Positions 11,401 through 23,249 of a stretch of DNA of 39,688 bases are shown piece after piece (position 1 is the first letter of the stretch; the number at the start of each line of letters is the position of its first letter). The notes below the pieces were generated by a model, which saw only the letters and a list, made by a program, of their open reading frames with translations, made no database searches and was not told where the DNA came from. Location of the stretch: assembly GCA_013365365.1 (NCBI GenBank), contig JABVXU010000497.1, positions 1 to 39,688 of the forward strand, given 5' to 3'. The position numbers and the translations under genes are program-made. The stretch is from Cruorifilaria tuberocauda. Its lineage: Eukaryota; Nematoda; Chromadorea; Rhabditida; Onchocercidae.

Positions 11401-14400
11401 ACTTTCTTCTTTGGGCAGTTGGTATAGACAGTTGATAGTACTCGAAGAATAGATATGTAAACAAAGGATCATGTAATCATTTGATAGATAGAAATTATTG
11501 CGACAAAAATCGCCTAATCGTAGTAAATAAACCCAACAGTTAATTAGCGATCATTCAATCCGATGAAGATGAAGCTGACGATGGGAAGAGATATTTTTTG
11601 TTAATCATTTACGGCGAATTGAGATACTAAACAAAACATATTTTATCATTTCATTGAGAATATTTGATAAAGGGATTTTATATAAGATAGATTTCAAAAT
11701 ACAAAAATGCTTTCACTTTACATTACGATTCAAGTGATTGATCGATTATGACAATCATTAATTGATAATATCAGATTGTAAATTGAACTATCATAAACGT
11801 TGTGTCTCGAAAATTCCGTATAACTGCGACGGGTGCAAACAGCAATTACCGCCGCTATATTTTTTGTCACTGGAAGATTCTACTGCTAAGGTTATTTGCT
11901 TCAAAGTAATCTTATTGATAATATATTTTTTTAATTTGTAATCGGCTAAAAGAATTGTTAATGAACTTAAATATACTCGTTTGCATCTTTTTTTGAAATA
12001 CTGTAAGATGAACTAATCCAAATTGATTATTGTTATTTAGACAAGTTTGCGTTCTGTCTCATCCTCATGCGAGAATTTCAATAATAGTTCAGTAAGGCAA
12101 AAGGTAAGTTTTGAATGTAAGTTGATTAATATAACATATGAATTATAATTCTTACTATATCTTACTGAATCAAGGTGAGTGGTTAGAATTCAATGAAATA
12201 ATGGTTTGTTAACGAATAAATTTACTATTCAGGTGGCAGCTAATATGTCAATAAAAACCACTAATGATAACTATTGTTGTTGTCGACCTGCTTCTTCAGT
12301 TAATCAAAACGTTCGTTTCAGTTATTATTTCATTTAATTCACTTTTTGCTAATCTTAATGTGTTTCATCCGCTCCTCATACTTTTCTCATCAGTTGCCTT
12401 ATTTGTCATTTGAGACAAGTCAAACTAGTGCCCGATAGCTGAAAGTTTTTCTGCAATATTCTCTTTTTTAGTTTTATTTGACCTTTGACCCTTCCGTGCT
12501 TAGTGAAATATCTTGTCAAGTTTTGCGAAGGCCTTTAAGTTATAATATTCCTATATTTCATTTGATAAATACCCTGTTTATTTGTTACTTCTGCATTGAA
12601 TATTTTAGTACTCGAAAATTTCGAAATCTTCAAATATGCATAAGAAAATTAAACAAAGCAATGTTTTAGAGTTATTTACAAATTTCTTTGCAAGAACGCA
12701 ATGGTAGCTGGAGCGGTCGATCACCGTGGATGAAAATGACCGAAGCTGAATGGACCAAGGTTCGCTTGACCTTTCTCATAATTATCACTGATAACTGTTA
12801 GGTGTATTTCAAATCAAGAATCATTTTTTGTAAACATTTCAGATACCACATACATTTCAAGTACATTCATATAAGCGACCAACAATATGTCACTATTGCA
12901 AGAAAGTATTAAAAGGCTTTTTACGACAAGGACTGCAATGTCTTGGTTTGTTGAATTTAATTTAAAAAAGTTCAACTTTAGCTTTAACTAATAGTCGGTT
13001 TTGAAACTGAAATTATATTATAGTTGTAATTGAATTGTTTAGTAGCTTTTTTATTTCTCAATATTTCATTTCAGATTGCAAGTATAATTGTCATAGAAAA
13101 TGTGTTGAAATGGTCAGGAACAATTGTCGTGGGAGTACTATAATACCGAAAATGCAACAACTTGAAATACATGATTCAGGAGGTTAGGAAATTTTAATGC
13201 TGAAAAAATGAATAATTTTAAGGAATATTTATATAATTTAAGGAATATGATATCTTCCTCAAATAAATAAGAAACTATAGTCGATTAAGTAAATTAAGAG
13301 GAAAAAACTTCTTAAATTATAATGTTTAAAAAGAAATCTTAGATATTTCAGAATATATGAAATTTAGCTTTGGTGGTAGCATGAAGAATTTACAGATGTT
13401 CAGCGTTCCATGTGATTCAGATGATGACGATGATGGTAATATAGCTTTAACAATTCAAAATTATTTTAAAACTTGAAAGTTTAGGTTCAAATATTATTTG
13501 TAACTTTACATTTGTTCAAAGAAATGCAGCTTTGGCTACTTTTCTTTATTCCGTCATATCAAATTTTTTGTCGATTTTCAACTGGACAATTTAAAAAATG
13601 AGGGATAAAGTTATTTTAAGGCTCAAAACTTCGCTTATACTTTCAGTTGAAAATTTTTAGATGTGAAAGTGTAAAATTTTAAATGATCCGATTGTAGATA
13701 AAAGCTTTCCAGAAGCACCCAAAAATCTTGATAATTCCACAGCAACGACATATTCGCATCATGGCAGGGCTCAAACAACTCCAAGTTCAGCTGATATCAA
13801 AAGTAATGATCAGAACGTATCGTGCAGCGATGATATTCTCACCGATTCACAGGTTTATACTGATTTTGCACCGTGATATCGAGGCTGGAAACATTCTAAA
13901 TTTTCATAAAATTACACCGGGAATTATGTATTTTTTGAACGATCATTCATCGGACACTCTTCCATATTTCTATAATTAAATTATTAAATTTAAATGTTTT
14001 TCTGCTGGATCATTTCATCATCCATCCTTATAGAGAGAAAGAGAGAGACTTCCTTCTGCTCATTCCTTCTCTTAGCTTGTGAAATAAAGCGATGATTCAT
14101 CCATTATCATCAGTGATTCATTCCAAGCTTTTGAAAAGATTTCTTGTTTCAGTAGTTAGAAAAGTATGCAAGCGGCCAATAACTATAACTTGAAGTAAAT
14201 TAACTAATATTGAACTTTGGAATAGCACGTGAGCCTTCCTCATCTACATGTACCCTTAAATACACGAGGCTTGTATTTTTTGACTAAGCTGGCAGTGTAA
14301 TTGTGCTTTCGGTCATGTTTAAAGTTAAAATACTACAAAATGAAATTTGAATTCAGGTATTTTAATTAAATCTTTCCAATTTTATGCTATTGTCATATAA

Positions 14401-17400
14401 AAGAAGCAGAATGTTTTGTGTTTTAGAACATTCTGCTGATGCGAATTGTCATGTCCAAGAAGCAAACGAAGTCTTATAAGGCCAAAGTGTTGGAGGAAGG
14501 CTGGATAATACATTATACTAATCGTCAATGCACGGTCCTCTTCCTTTTATTCTACCTGAACTATTTAAAAAATGTGAAAGGTATTTGTGAAATTCATTAA
14601 GACTAATTGATTGACGAAATTTACTTTTAAGGCAGTTTGAAGTAATTGATGAATTTCTTCGATCTTATTTATTTGCTGAATTATATCATTTCTCTTATAG
14701 CGTAAGAAACATTACTGGCGCTTAGACACAAAAGCTATCATTCTTTACAAGGATGATTCATCAACGAGATTCTATAAAGTTAACAGTTTAAATTTTATTT
14801 TCAATTTCATTTTATTCTTTTAATTTAATAGAATCGAAAGAAAAACTCGGCATGATTAAAATTTGATACTTTATAATAAATTTCGATTTTCAAATTGCAT
14901 AACTTATTAAACGTGTTTCCTTCAATACATTCCGAAGATCTTTAACAAATTATAGGAAATTCCGTTAAGTGAAATATTAGATGTGAAGTACACATCGAAC
15001 AACGATGTTGAAAATACGACGCATTTCTTGGAGGTTCGAACCCGAACATCCACCTACTATATGAGTTAGTTAATTCTTTAATAATACAGATTTGGTAGTT
15101 AAGAACAACATGTCCAAAAAAACTTTTCAAAAGTTCAGTCTTTAGGGAAGTCAAGCTAGTTTTTCCTTGAATAACAAGCGAATTGCTATAAAGTAACGAT
15201 ATTTCATTTATTTGATTTTCTTTTTGACAAGTTTTCTTCATTTTAATGAACGCATTCAGTTTTCCTTGTTCTGTAGCTAATAAATAAATGTTTATTTAAT
15301 TTCGAAGAAGATTTTTCTATCAAGACGGAAGTTAAATTTTGGAAATTCCACAACTTTACCGTATCGTTGTTCAACAATTTTTTCTTTTTATCTTTTCCCA
15401 TTTTATGCATTTTTGTTAAAAGCGAAAGAAATGTCAAATGATGACAAACATCATTTTTAAAATATCACATGATTTATTTCCATTTATTTCAGAGAGTTTT
15501 GAAATAAAAGATAAGTGATGAGATAATATGATGTGGCTTGAAGTTTACTTCAAGCCATAAATCCATTTAACAACGGCTATTGATAGTTTTGTCAATAATA
15601 TGTATTGTTTTTCCTTCGTTTTCACACCGTTCAGTAACTTTCCTAAGTGTTATAGCTCTATTCAAATGAGATGTTTTTTAATTTTGAATTATACTTTAGC
15701 CGTTTCAATAACTCTCTTCACTTTGGATAGGTATTTTTAGCATAATTTCCTGTACTTTGCTGATATATTCGTATTTTCTTAGTTTGGCACCAAATAATCT
15801 GATCTTTTATCCCAAGAATTTGCTGTTCTTTCAAGAAATTGAATTGTTCAATCATTATTTGTTCTCCATTTCTCTTATCTCCTATCCATCTTTCATTTTT
15901 TTCATTTATGCAGTTAAATTAAGTAAATTTTATTCTACCGGCCAGCTCTCAATGATTTTTGTGGTACCTGATAGGTATGTTCTCAAGAAGAAACCCTTAT
16001 GTAATAACAATAACTTCTACTCTTAAATTATCATAATAAGGCTTTTTTCTATCATTTATTTATCTCAAAATTAGTTTTCGTTCTCTCTGGAATAATTGTT
16101 TCCGTAGAAAAGAAGTTCAAAATTCACATATGTAATTTTTCCAGCAGATTTTGCATGAATAAGTGCATTGCCAAGCACTAATTCTGAAATTGCGAATTCA
16201 TTCTTGTTCTAATCTGTTTCCAGTTTTCTTCTATTTATTCATAACAAAGTGGGAACTGTACCTTTACTATGCTTGGAAGGTCGGAATTGAGTATTATGTG
16301 TCAAAATTGATGACATTACAATTTGGAATATATTAATCACACTAATTCGTGATCTGTAATTCGTTTTATTCTTATCATTTTTATACCGAAATCATGATAT
16401 CAATCTAAATCTTCTCCACAAAAGTGTATGACTCGTTTTATTAATCTTTCAATTTTATTTAGTTGTGCTTTGAAAAGATTCTGATTAACTTTTTTCCTTA
16501 ATCATATTCGACAAAGTAAATTCAACTCTCAATAGAATAATTGCAATTGACATATGCTACTATCATTTCTTTAATTAGCAAAATCTATTCCTATTGAACA
16601 AAGTTATCTTCGAAAGGCCATCATTCCTAGCAAGCTATGAAGGAACTCTACAAATCATAGTTTTTCAAAGCTATCCTTAGCATAATATCGTCGGTGAAAT
16701 CAGCAAATCAATCTCACAGGATCACCTTTTCAATTTATAATTAATTCCTTTCGATTCTTCATGCTTGATCATTATAATATTTAATATTAGTTCAGGCAAT
16801 AAAAAGAGGAAATTTTCTCAGTAGCTCCACAAAAAAAGGTAAAAGTAGATTTGAACTGAAATTCATAACAGCAGTTATTAGTTTAGCTTTTTAAAAATTT
16901 GTGTACATTTGGAAGAAATTTTAATTTGAATTAAACTAGATGCTGTTGGAAATCGATGACAATTCATCCATTTGCTTATCATGAATCTTTCGTAGATAAA
17001 TTTTGCAACGAATTAATTTCTCCTTACTGTCTGTTATATAAATCTGGCAGATTATTGGTCGATGGCCAAAAAATGTTTCAGAGAGTAAAATCAATGTAGA
17101 AGATTCGAGATTATATTATAATGTTTTTTTTTTGCGATAATAAATATCTTTGGAAGAGTAACAAATAAAAACTATGATATAGTTATTTTAGTGAAAAATG
17201 ATAAAGGAATAAAAAATGATAGTTTCCTTTTTTCTTTTTCCAGAAAGAATCTATTTAGTTGAATTTGAATACATTTAGAATTGATTGATGATGTGAGTGG
17301 AATGGTATACCATCAACTTCATTATCAGCCGTTATCACTTTATACTTCTACATATCTTCTGTTCTGTTTGACTTTGTTTTTCTGCTAATTTTATCTCATT

Positions 17401-20400
17401 TATATTTCAATAAATTCCTTTTTTTTTGAGAATTCTTAATGATCGGCATTCTGGATTTAAGAATGCTTTGGACTCAAAGATTTGAGAACTTTTTCCAGAA
17501 TTACTAAGTTACTATCGTTCATTCAATTTAATTGTCTATAATTTCGAACCAATTAATAGGGAAAGATAAATAAATTTGAATTCGAAGTCCCTTCAATTTA
17601 TTAATATCCTATCAGTTAAGGTTTATCCTACTTCATTTCCCTTTTTTATCTCTTTCTATTTTATGGAATTCTTGAACTTTTTGCAAGTAATGTTTCTTTT
17701 CATTCATTAACAAATTTTAAAATTTAACTAAAAATTATAATTCAAGGTTATTTCAAAAGGTTATTTGTGAGCAAAGTAAAGGGAAGCGGTTCCCAGTTGC
17801 TATTATTTCCGGTCCGATAATGAGGACTACGGAATGTAATTTAAAATGACCGGATATTACCGGCGATTTGTATAAGGCAGTGTCATCTAGTTATATATAT
17901 TTTTTTAACTATTTTATATTTAGGGAAGCTTTCAACCCTTTTTATTTGCAAGCCAAAAAAGCAGAATGGAGAATAATTACAATGACATTGCAATGAAGAC
18001 AATATTTCTAATTTTCTTCCAAAAAATTCTTTCAATGCAATTCTATTGATTAGAAATCCTGCCTCCATCCTGAAATTAAAAATTTTGCTAGAAATATTTT
18101 GTTTCAAAAAATATAGGACGGTAGAAAGAGCGAGACAATTTGAAATAAAATTATCTCTCGCTTCATCAAGTCTTACATTTTCAGTTATCAAAGGATGCGT
18201 AATTTTATCTTATTTTTTAGAAAATAGCAATTTATTTTACTTAAAAAAACATTGTGTCTTTACTTATTTAACTTGTCTGTTTTTTATTTTGAGTTTTTAA
18301 TTTCCATGACTTGTTAATGTATTACTTTTTCTTTTAGTTAAAATTAAAGTGGAATTAATTTTATTTCTAATTTTCATCCGATTACAACCATAAACGACCA
18401 TAAATGTCCGCTATCACTACTGATGGCAAAAACACTATATAGTGTTTTTCTGCAGCATCTCTGATCGTTGCTTTTCAAAATAAAATCTTTTCCAAAAGCC
18501 GTGCAGATTTTCGTTTCGAATTAAAAAATTTAGTTTTTGCAGTTTTAGAAAGATATTTGCTTGTTAACGATAACAATGAAATTGTTACGAGAATATTTGA
18601 ATTTCCTATTAAATTGGATTTTATCTCACTAATATTTAGGTTTTGTTTTTCAGAAAGTTTAGTTTGAAAATTTCTTTTCATGTTTAATTGTTAGATATAT
18701 TAATGTAAAGATTTAACGATGGAATCACCAATCTTCAGGCTCTCATTTTCGTCTTGCTCCTTCGCCTTTTCAAGTTACTTTTTCGTGAAATAGAGAGCAG
18801 TGCTATTGCTTCTCTGTAGTTTTTGCGGCTTCTTGGTCCAAATAAAGTGATCGATGTTCATGCCTGAAAAATTTGATTTTTTTTGGAAATTTTATCGATG
18901 AAGGATAACCCAAAGATAATGTGTTAAAGAAAATATTTTTATACTTTTAATTATTTTATTTCTTTATCATTTTTTGTTTATCTTATAAACTTATCTGTCT
19001 CGTTAAATAAAGAGCTTTACCATGTTATATTTTTCATATTCTCCATCAATAGTATCGCATTTCTTTGCAGTTTACCAAAATTTCAGCTGTGTTATAAGAT
19101 ATAAATTATAAAAAATCGATCAATATTTGAAATTTACTATCGTTACGGTGTAAATGTCGTTATGATGTCATGATGCAGTAAACTACTGTTCCATGTTAAT
19201 CCATTTTACTATTGTTACGATATGTGACAAGGCGGAAAAGTCCGCACAAGAAGAAAGCACATCAAGTTTCACAACTACTGTTATAATTACTGATACTATA
19301 GCTGTGAGATATCAGTAGTATCAATCTCAGCATTAAATAGTGATCGTCAGTCGAGTCCATGGTCCAGTTCCATGCGATGTCTCGGTAGTTCACCTAAAAT
19401 GTTACCAGATAAAATTTGTGGATAATGCAAGCAAACGGCGCTGGTTGCTACAATATAATCACATCGGTAGTGTCACTTGTAACTATTTGCGCTTCGACAT
19501 TCAAATAATTCAGCTATTTTACAAATTCTTTTAATTGATTTTCATATTACTTTTGTTTTGGTAAAGAAAGAACACATCACTATTACTTTTTCCTTCCAAT
19601 ATTTTTAGATAATTTAAAAGCCAAGTCTAAAATTCGATTTCAATTCTGAAATATAGCTTTTTGTGAGGATAAAATATATTCTGTGGAGAAGATGCACATA
19701 GTTCCATTTTTTTTATTCAATTTAAAATTTAAACGAAAGGTTTTGGATTAATTTATCAAAAATGTACACATTCACTGACCAATTGGTTGTTTTCTATTTC
19801 CTTACTAGTAAATAAGTCTTCTAAGTTGGCGATCCAACGACGGTCACTCCTTCTGAGGGTGCCGATGTGCTGACCGCTTGGGCCGTAGCTATTAGACAAG
19901 CTTTGATGCCGATTACACCACAAACAAGTGCGCTTGATGTGCCAGAGCCTATCAAAGTGGACACTGGTCAACAAGAACAATCACAAAATTTACAACGATT
20001 CAACAGCTCCACTGAAGGCAGTTCTTTAGAACTAACTATATGAAAACATTATTTTGTTTCCATCTCTCCCACATTGTTATTTTTATTGTCGTGGCAGGCA
20101 CTCGAAATATGTCTAAATTTCCCGCTCCTTGGTACCATTGTACCTATGACCATTCATAAAAGGCGGTTAAATTAAATACATTATTCAAATTATATCATCT
20201 TGATAGCGATTGTATAAGATCGAGAGTGATAATGGCTGTATATTCCAACTTCATCATTCCTACATTTCAGATAAAATGAGTCAATTAGGCATACAGTTAC
20301 GGGATGAAGAAGATTTTTCACAGCGTTATCAAATTTTTATCGATGAAATCCTTGGTTCAGGGCAATTTGGGACCGTATATGGAGGTCTGTTTTAAGATTT

Positions 20401-23249
20401 TCAAAATTTTGTCTGAATTTAACACTATCCATTACATATATAAAATTTAATTTTACGTTTTATGAAGCTTAAACTTTTGAGACTATGTTAAAATTGAAGT
20501 GTTTTGTAGTAAAGAATTGAGGAAAATAAACTAAGCGGAATGTTTGAAGATTTACTTATTCAAATAGTAGAAATGCTCTAGCCATACCATCGATTTAAAG
20601 TGCAATTTTCAAACCCAAAGTCGCACAAACTCGGACTCTTTAAATTGAAAGTAATAAAACCTGTAAAGTTTTGATAGCGTATTATTGTGTTGATATGATT
20701 ATTGAGATTTATTGTATCTTTGAAATATATACACAGAATTGAAATTTGTAAATGAAATGTTGTAAGATTATGAGATACAAAATCGATTGTAACAATCTTG
20801 TCGAAAGGATAATTGAAGAAATTTTGAAAATTCAAACTGTTGAGCAAGTTTTAATGTGACTATTCGAAAAGTTTTTTTTTTTACTTTCCACGGAGTTATC
20901 TCGGAAAATAGTTTATTTATTTTATTCACTGTCCTAATTTTTGAATTATATTTAGGAGTTCACCGAAAAACTGGCAGACATGTTGCTGTAAAATTGATTA
21001 ATAAGATGAAATTTCCAAACAATAAAGAAGCAGCTCTTCGGACTGAAGTTGACATATTGAGCGTAATATTTTTTCCCATTGAAATCTCTTTTATGCTTAT
21101 AGAATCTAAAGTTTCAATCTTAGCTACATTTTATGTATTTACTTTATATTTATATGACTAATTCTATCTATTTTCAAGTTACAGAAAGTTGAACATCCGG
21201 GTGTGGTGGCATTCCAGGAAATGCTGGAAACAACAGATCGAATATTCGTTGTAATGGAAAAACTTAGGGGTGATATGTTGGAAATGATTTTATGCAGCGA
21301 AAGAGGAAGGTTATCCGAACGAGTAACACAATTTCTTGTTTATCAGGTAAAAGTGTTTCTCTCAATTGCTTATTAGCGCAAATAATTATATAAAAGATAT
21401 AATTTGACATTCTGTCAATTACTTACTGGAAAATTCAAGTTTCTAGCAAACTCGATCAAAAATAATTAAATATTCAGATAATGTTTTCTCAAAAAAAATT
21501 AAACATCACTATTATAAATTATCTTTAGTTGCGGTTTATCATTTTTTTATTGAAATTGAAAAAATTGAAAATGTCATTTTGGTGAATTAAATTGAACATC
21601 CTTTGCAGATACTTATTGCACTACGTTATCTTCACAGTATGAATATTGTGCATTGTGATCTGAAACCTGAAAATATTTTGTTAGTTTCAAATTCAGATTT
21701 CCCTCAGGTAACTTTTTCTGTTTTTAATGACAATATTGTGGTTTATCATTTATATAATTTTGATTTTTTTTTAAATGAAGTTTTAATATTTTTTATTTCT
21801 AAAAAATCAAGTCTTCTGTTTTTCTGAATCTCTTTTGTTTCTTCAAAATATTTGGCTAAACAAAAATCAAAATAATGCTTAGTGCGAAATACTAAATTTA
21901 TGTTTCAAAATCTTTCTTTAATCACACGAATTCTAGATAAAACTCTGCGACTTTGGTTTTGCTCGGATTATTGGTGAACGAGGATTTCGACGATCTGTCG
22001 TTGGTACACCTGCTTACCTTGGTCAGTTCCTTCTTTCATGTGATAATTTTATTATCATATACCAAAAATATGGATTGAAATGATGCTGTGAGCATTTATT
22101 GAAGAAAGAATTTATAAATTAGGATAAAATTCACTAACGCATCGTTTTATTTATCATTCTTGTCATTTTTGAAAATTCTCCATTCTATCGCAAATTTCAA
22201 GTCAATACATCTCATGAATACTATTACTGATTTCCTTCTTGATATTTTCGATCCACCTATTAACATTATGCAATATAGACAAGTCAGAATACAGAATAGT
22301 ATTTTACCACTTCTTGCCTTCATCGATGATATTCGGTGATTAAACGTTGATTTTGAAGCTCCAGAAGTGCTGTGTAATAAAGGCTTTAACCGTTCATTGG
22401 ATATGTGGTCCGTTGGTGTTATCGTATACGTTAGGTGAGCTTTACATTCCGAAATTTTTATTTTTTCAAAAGCAAAAGTTGCTAGTACTTCTTTGATTAC
22501 CAAATAATTTGCTAAAAAAAATGATTATTCTTGAAAACAGTAGTGGTACTATACTAGAATCACAATGTCTTTATCCACATTTTATTCATCTTTTTAAACA
22601 TGATGATAATTAGATAGATGCTGTTATGCCGTTATCATTTTGAAAATCATTGTCATTTTTTACTATATTCTATCTCATTATAATACTTCAAATGTTTTTA
22701 GTTTATCTGGTACATTCCCATTTAACGAGGATGAAGACATCAGTGATCAAATCCAGAATGCCGATTTCATGTATCCGATAAATCCCTGGTGTGAAATTAC
22801 AACTGTGGCAATTGACTTTGTTAAAAATTTACTGCAAGTTAAAATGAGCAAACGATTAACGGTTTTAAAAGCACTAAGTCATAATTGGCTACAGGTAATC
22901 TCATTGGTAACATTGAATAAGCAATGTGCTTATTTGCATTTTTTACTTTACCTCGTGCGCATTCATTCTCGAAATACGTGAAATTTTTGAAGAATGATAC
23001 GTTTCAACAAAACTCTACATTCTTAACATGCATTTTTCGGAAAAGCGTAAAATCTTACTTTTTCTCTAAAAATTTTCGTCAACTGTTTATTACATATTAT
23101 ATATGACGGCTTTTCAGAATTATCAACTTTGGTCAGATTTGCGATCATTGGAAGAAGAAATTGGTGGACGATTCTTGACGCATGAATCAGATGATGCTCG
23201 ATGGACCAATCGCGAGAGTGAACTTGGCTTAAAACTTGCTCATTCGTAG
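8445..23249 (+). CDS. dkf (PRKD family): Protein kinase D (PRKD/DKF family serine-threonine kinase)
   Basis: 23 exons: 8445-8564, 9036-9177, 11084-11212, 11775-11890, 12041-12103, 12233-12310, 12670-12759, 12843-12945, 13075-13182, 13352-13435, 13698-13852, 14427-14534, 14701-14778, 14956-15064, 19826-20020, 20271-20384, 20956-21062, 21185-21346, 21609-21707, 21937-22021, 22359-22434, 22702-22894, 23118-23249. Sum 2646 nt, 881 residues. Order: ubiquitin-like dimerisation domain (~5-87), C1a (His99-Cys148), linker, C1b (His249-Cys298), Ser/Asp-rich linker (DSDDDDD), PH (~416-520), kinase (~581-838). Kinase landmarks: GSGQFG 588-593, Lys610, HCDLKPEN 702-709, DFG 725-727, APE 749-751. The C1 domains would bind diacylglycerol or phorbol ester and recruit the kinase to membranes; PKD family members act downstream of novel PKCs. 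Odd points: activation loop has Gly736 where human PKD1 has Ser738, keeping only Ser740; the tail ends LAHS without the vertebrate PDZ-ligand end. Exon 12 and exon 15 donors (GTCCTC, GTTCTT) are weak and chosen by phase and family length. The 4.8-kb intron 14 is unusually long. Confidence 0.93.
9570..10260. mobile_element. Possible retroelement (solo-LTR-like) remnant in an intron
   Basis: This stretch inside intron 2 of the kinase D gene is less AT-rich than its surroundings and has no open frame. It carries a TATAAAAG box at about 10026, and two related segments: AAAGGATTTC followed by a pyrimidine run and CCAGCGACAAA (about 10088-10134), then AAAGGATTTC again with TTTCAGCGACAAAATG (about 10171-10219). 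A TGTGATAACC at 9751 could be an LTR start. I could not find matching termini or a target duplication, so the limits are approximate and the call is inference. Confidence 0.25.
9652..9680 (-). repeat. Third, inverted copy of the 29-nt repeat
   Basis: Read on the minus strand this segment has TACGGTCAGAGAAAATCGTC followed by GACACA, closely matching copy 1 at 18-46 (about 21 of the central 23 bases). It sits at the edge of the retroelement-like segment in intron 2 of the kinase D gene, so the two may belong together. Confidence 0.45.
10920..11080. repeat. ATAATTAATAATTA-rich low-complexity tract
   Basis: Repeated TATAATTAATAATTA motifs occur between 10935 and 11071, just upstream of the C1a exon at 11084. 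It is intronic sequence with no coding potential; length variation between isolates would be expected. Confidence 0.6.
18428..18449. repeat. Perfect 22-bp palindrome
   Basis: AAAAACACTATA followed by its exact complement, centred between 18438 and 18439. No loop separates the arms. It lies in intron 14 of the kinase D gene. Flanks beyond the 22 bases do not extend the symmetry. It could be a protein-binding site or the core of a decayed element. Confidence 0.8.
18775..18861 (-). other. Short antisense open frame behind a splice-like acceptor
   Basis: On the minus strand a TTTTTCAG acceptor ends two bases before an ATG at 18861, which opens a 28-codon frame (starts [11 protein letters not shown]) ending TAA at 18775. 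The patch 18720-18870 is richer in G and C than the intron around it. It may be a tiny nested gene, an exon of something else or a degenerate insertion; no homology is recognised. Confidence 0.2.
19193..19534 (+). other. Two coding-like open frames inside intron 14
   Basis: From ATG 19193 a 41-codon frame (with [11 protein letters not shown] and a Ser/Thr run) ends TAG at 19318. A second frame, 19340-19534, includes [16 protein letters not shown] and opens with GTG, so it has no standard start. Composition is less AT-driven than the surrounding intron. They cannot join the kinase D PH domain, which is complete without them. They could be an alternative first exon for a shorter kinase form, a nested gene or a decayed insertion. 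Confidence 0.22.

Larger units (their letters stand above)
15065..19825 (+). other. Large intron 14 of the kinase D gene
   Basis: The PH domain is split here: exon 14 ends ATG A|GTTAGT and exon 15 begins after TCTAAG at 19825 with TT GGC GAT, restoring Ile-Gly-Asp. Most of the 4.8 kb is AT-rich with chance frames (for example around 15757-16026 and 17883-18300). Exceptions, listed separately, are a 22-bp palindrome at 18428, a GC-richer minus-strand patch at 18775-18861 and plus-strand frames at 19193-19534. The intron is far longer than its neighbours. Confidence 0.75.

Noticed and set aside
13728..13979. 83-codon plus-strand frame
   Set aside because: It overlaps kinase D exon 11 in another frame; the spliced frame keeps the family and the phases.
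14427..14474. Alternative reading of PH exon 12 starting [15 protein letters not shown]
   Set aside because: It hits a stop after 17 codons and loses the LMRIV...EEGW motif that defines the kinase D PH region.
15032..15044. GGTTCGAACCC, resembling a tRNA T-loop/B box
   Set aside because: It lies in frame in PH-domain exon 14 of kinase D, and no acceptor or D arm can be formed around it.
14942..15437. Two minus-strand frames of 64-99 codons
   Set aside because: They are antisense to PH exon 14 and its intron, of low-complexity composition, with no splice context.
17883..18300. Overlapping frames of 102 (-) and 84 (+) codons
   Set aside because: They mirror each other in AT-rich intron sequence and have Phe/Leu/Lys/Ile bias typical of chance frames.
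22147..22503. 118-codon minus-strand frame
   Set aside because: It is antisense to the kinase exon 22359-22434 and surrounding introns; it shows no recognisable domain.
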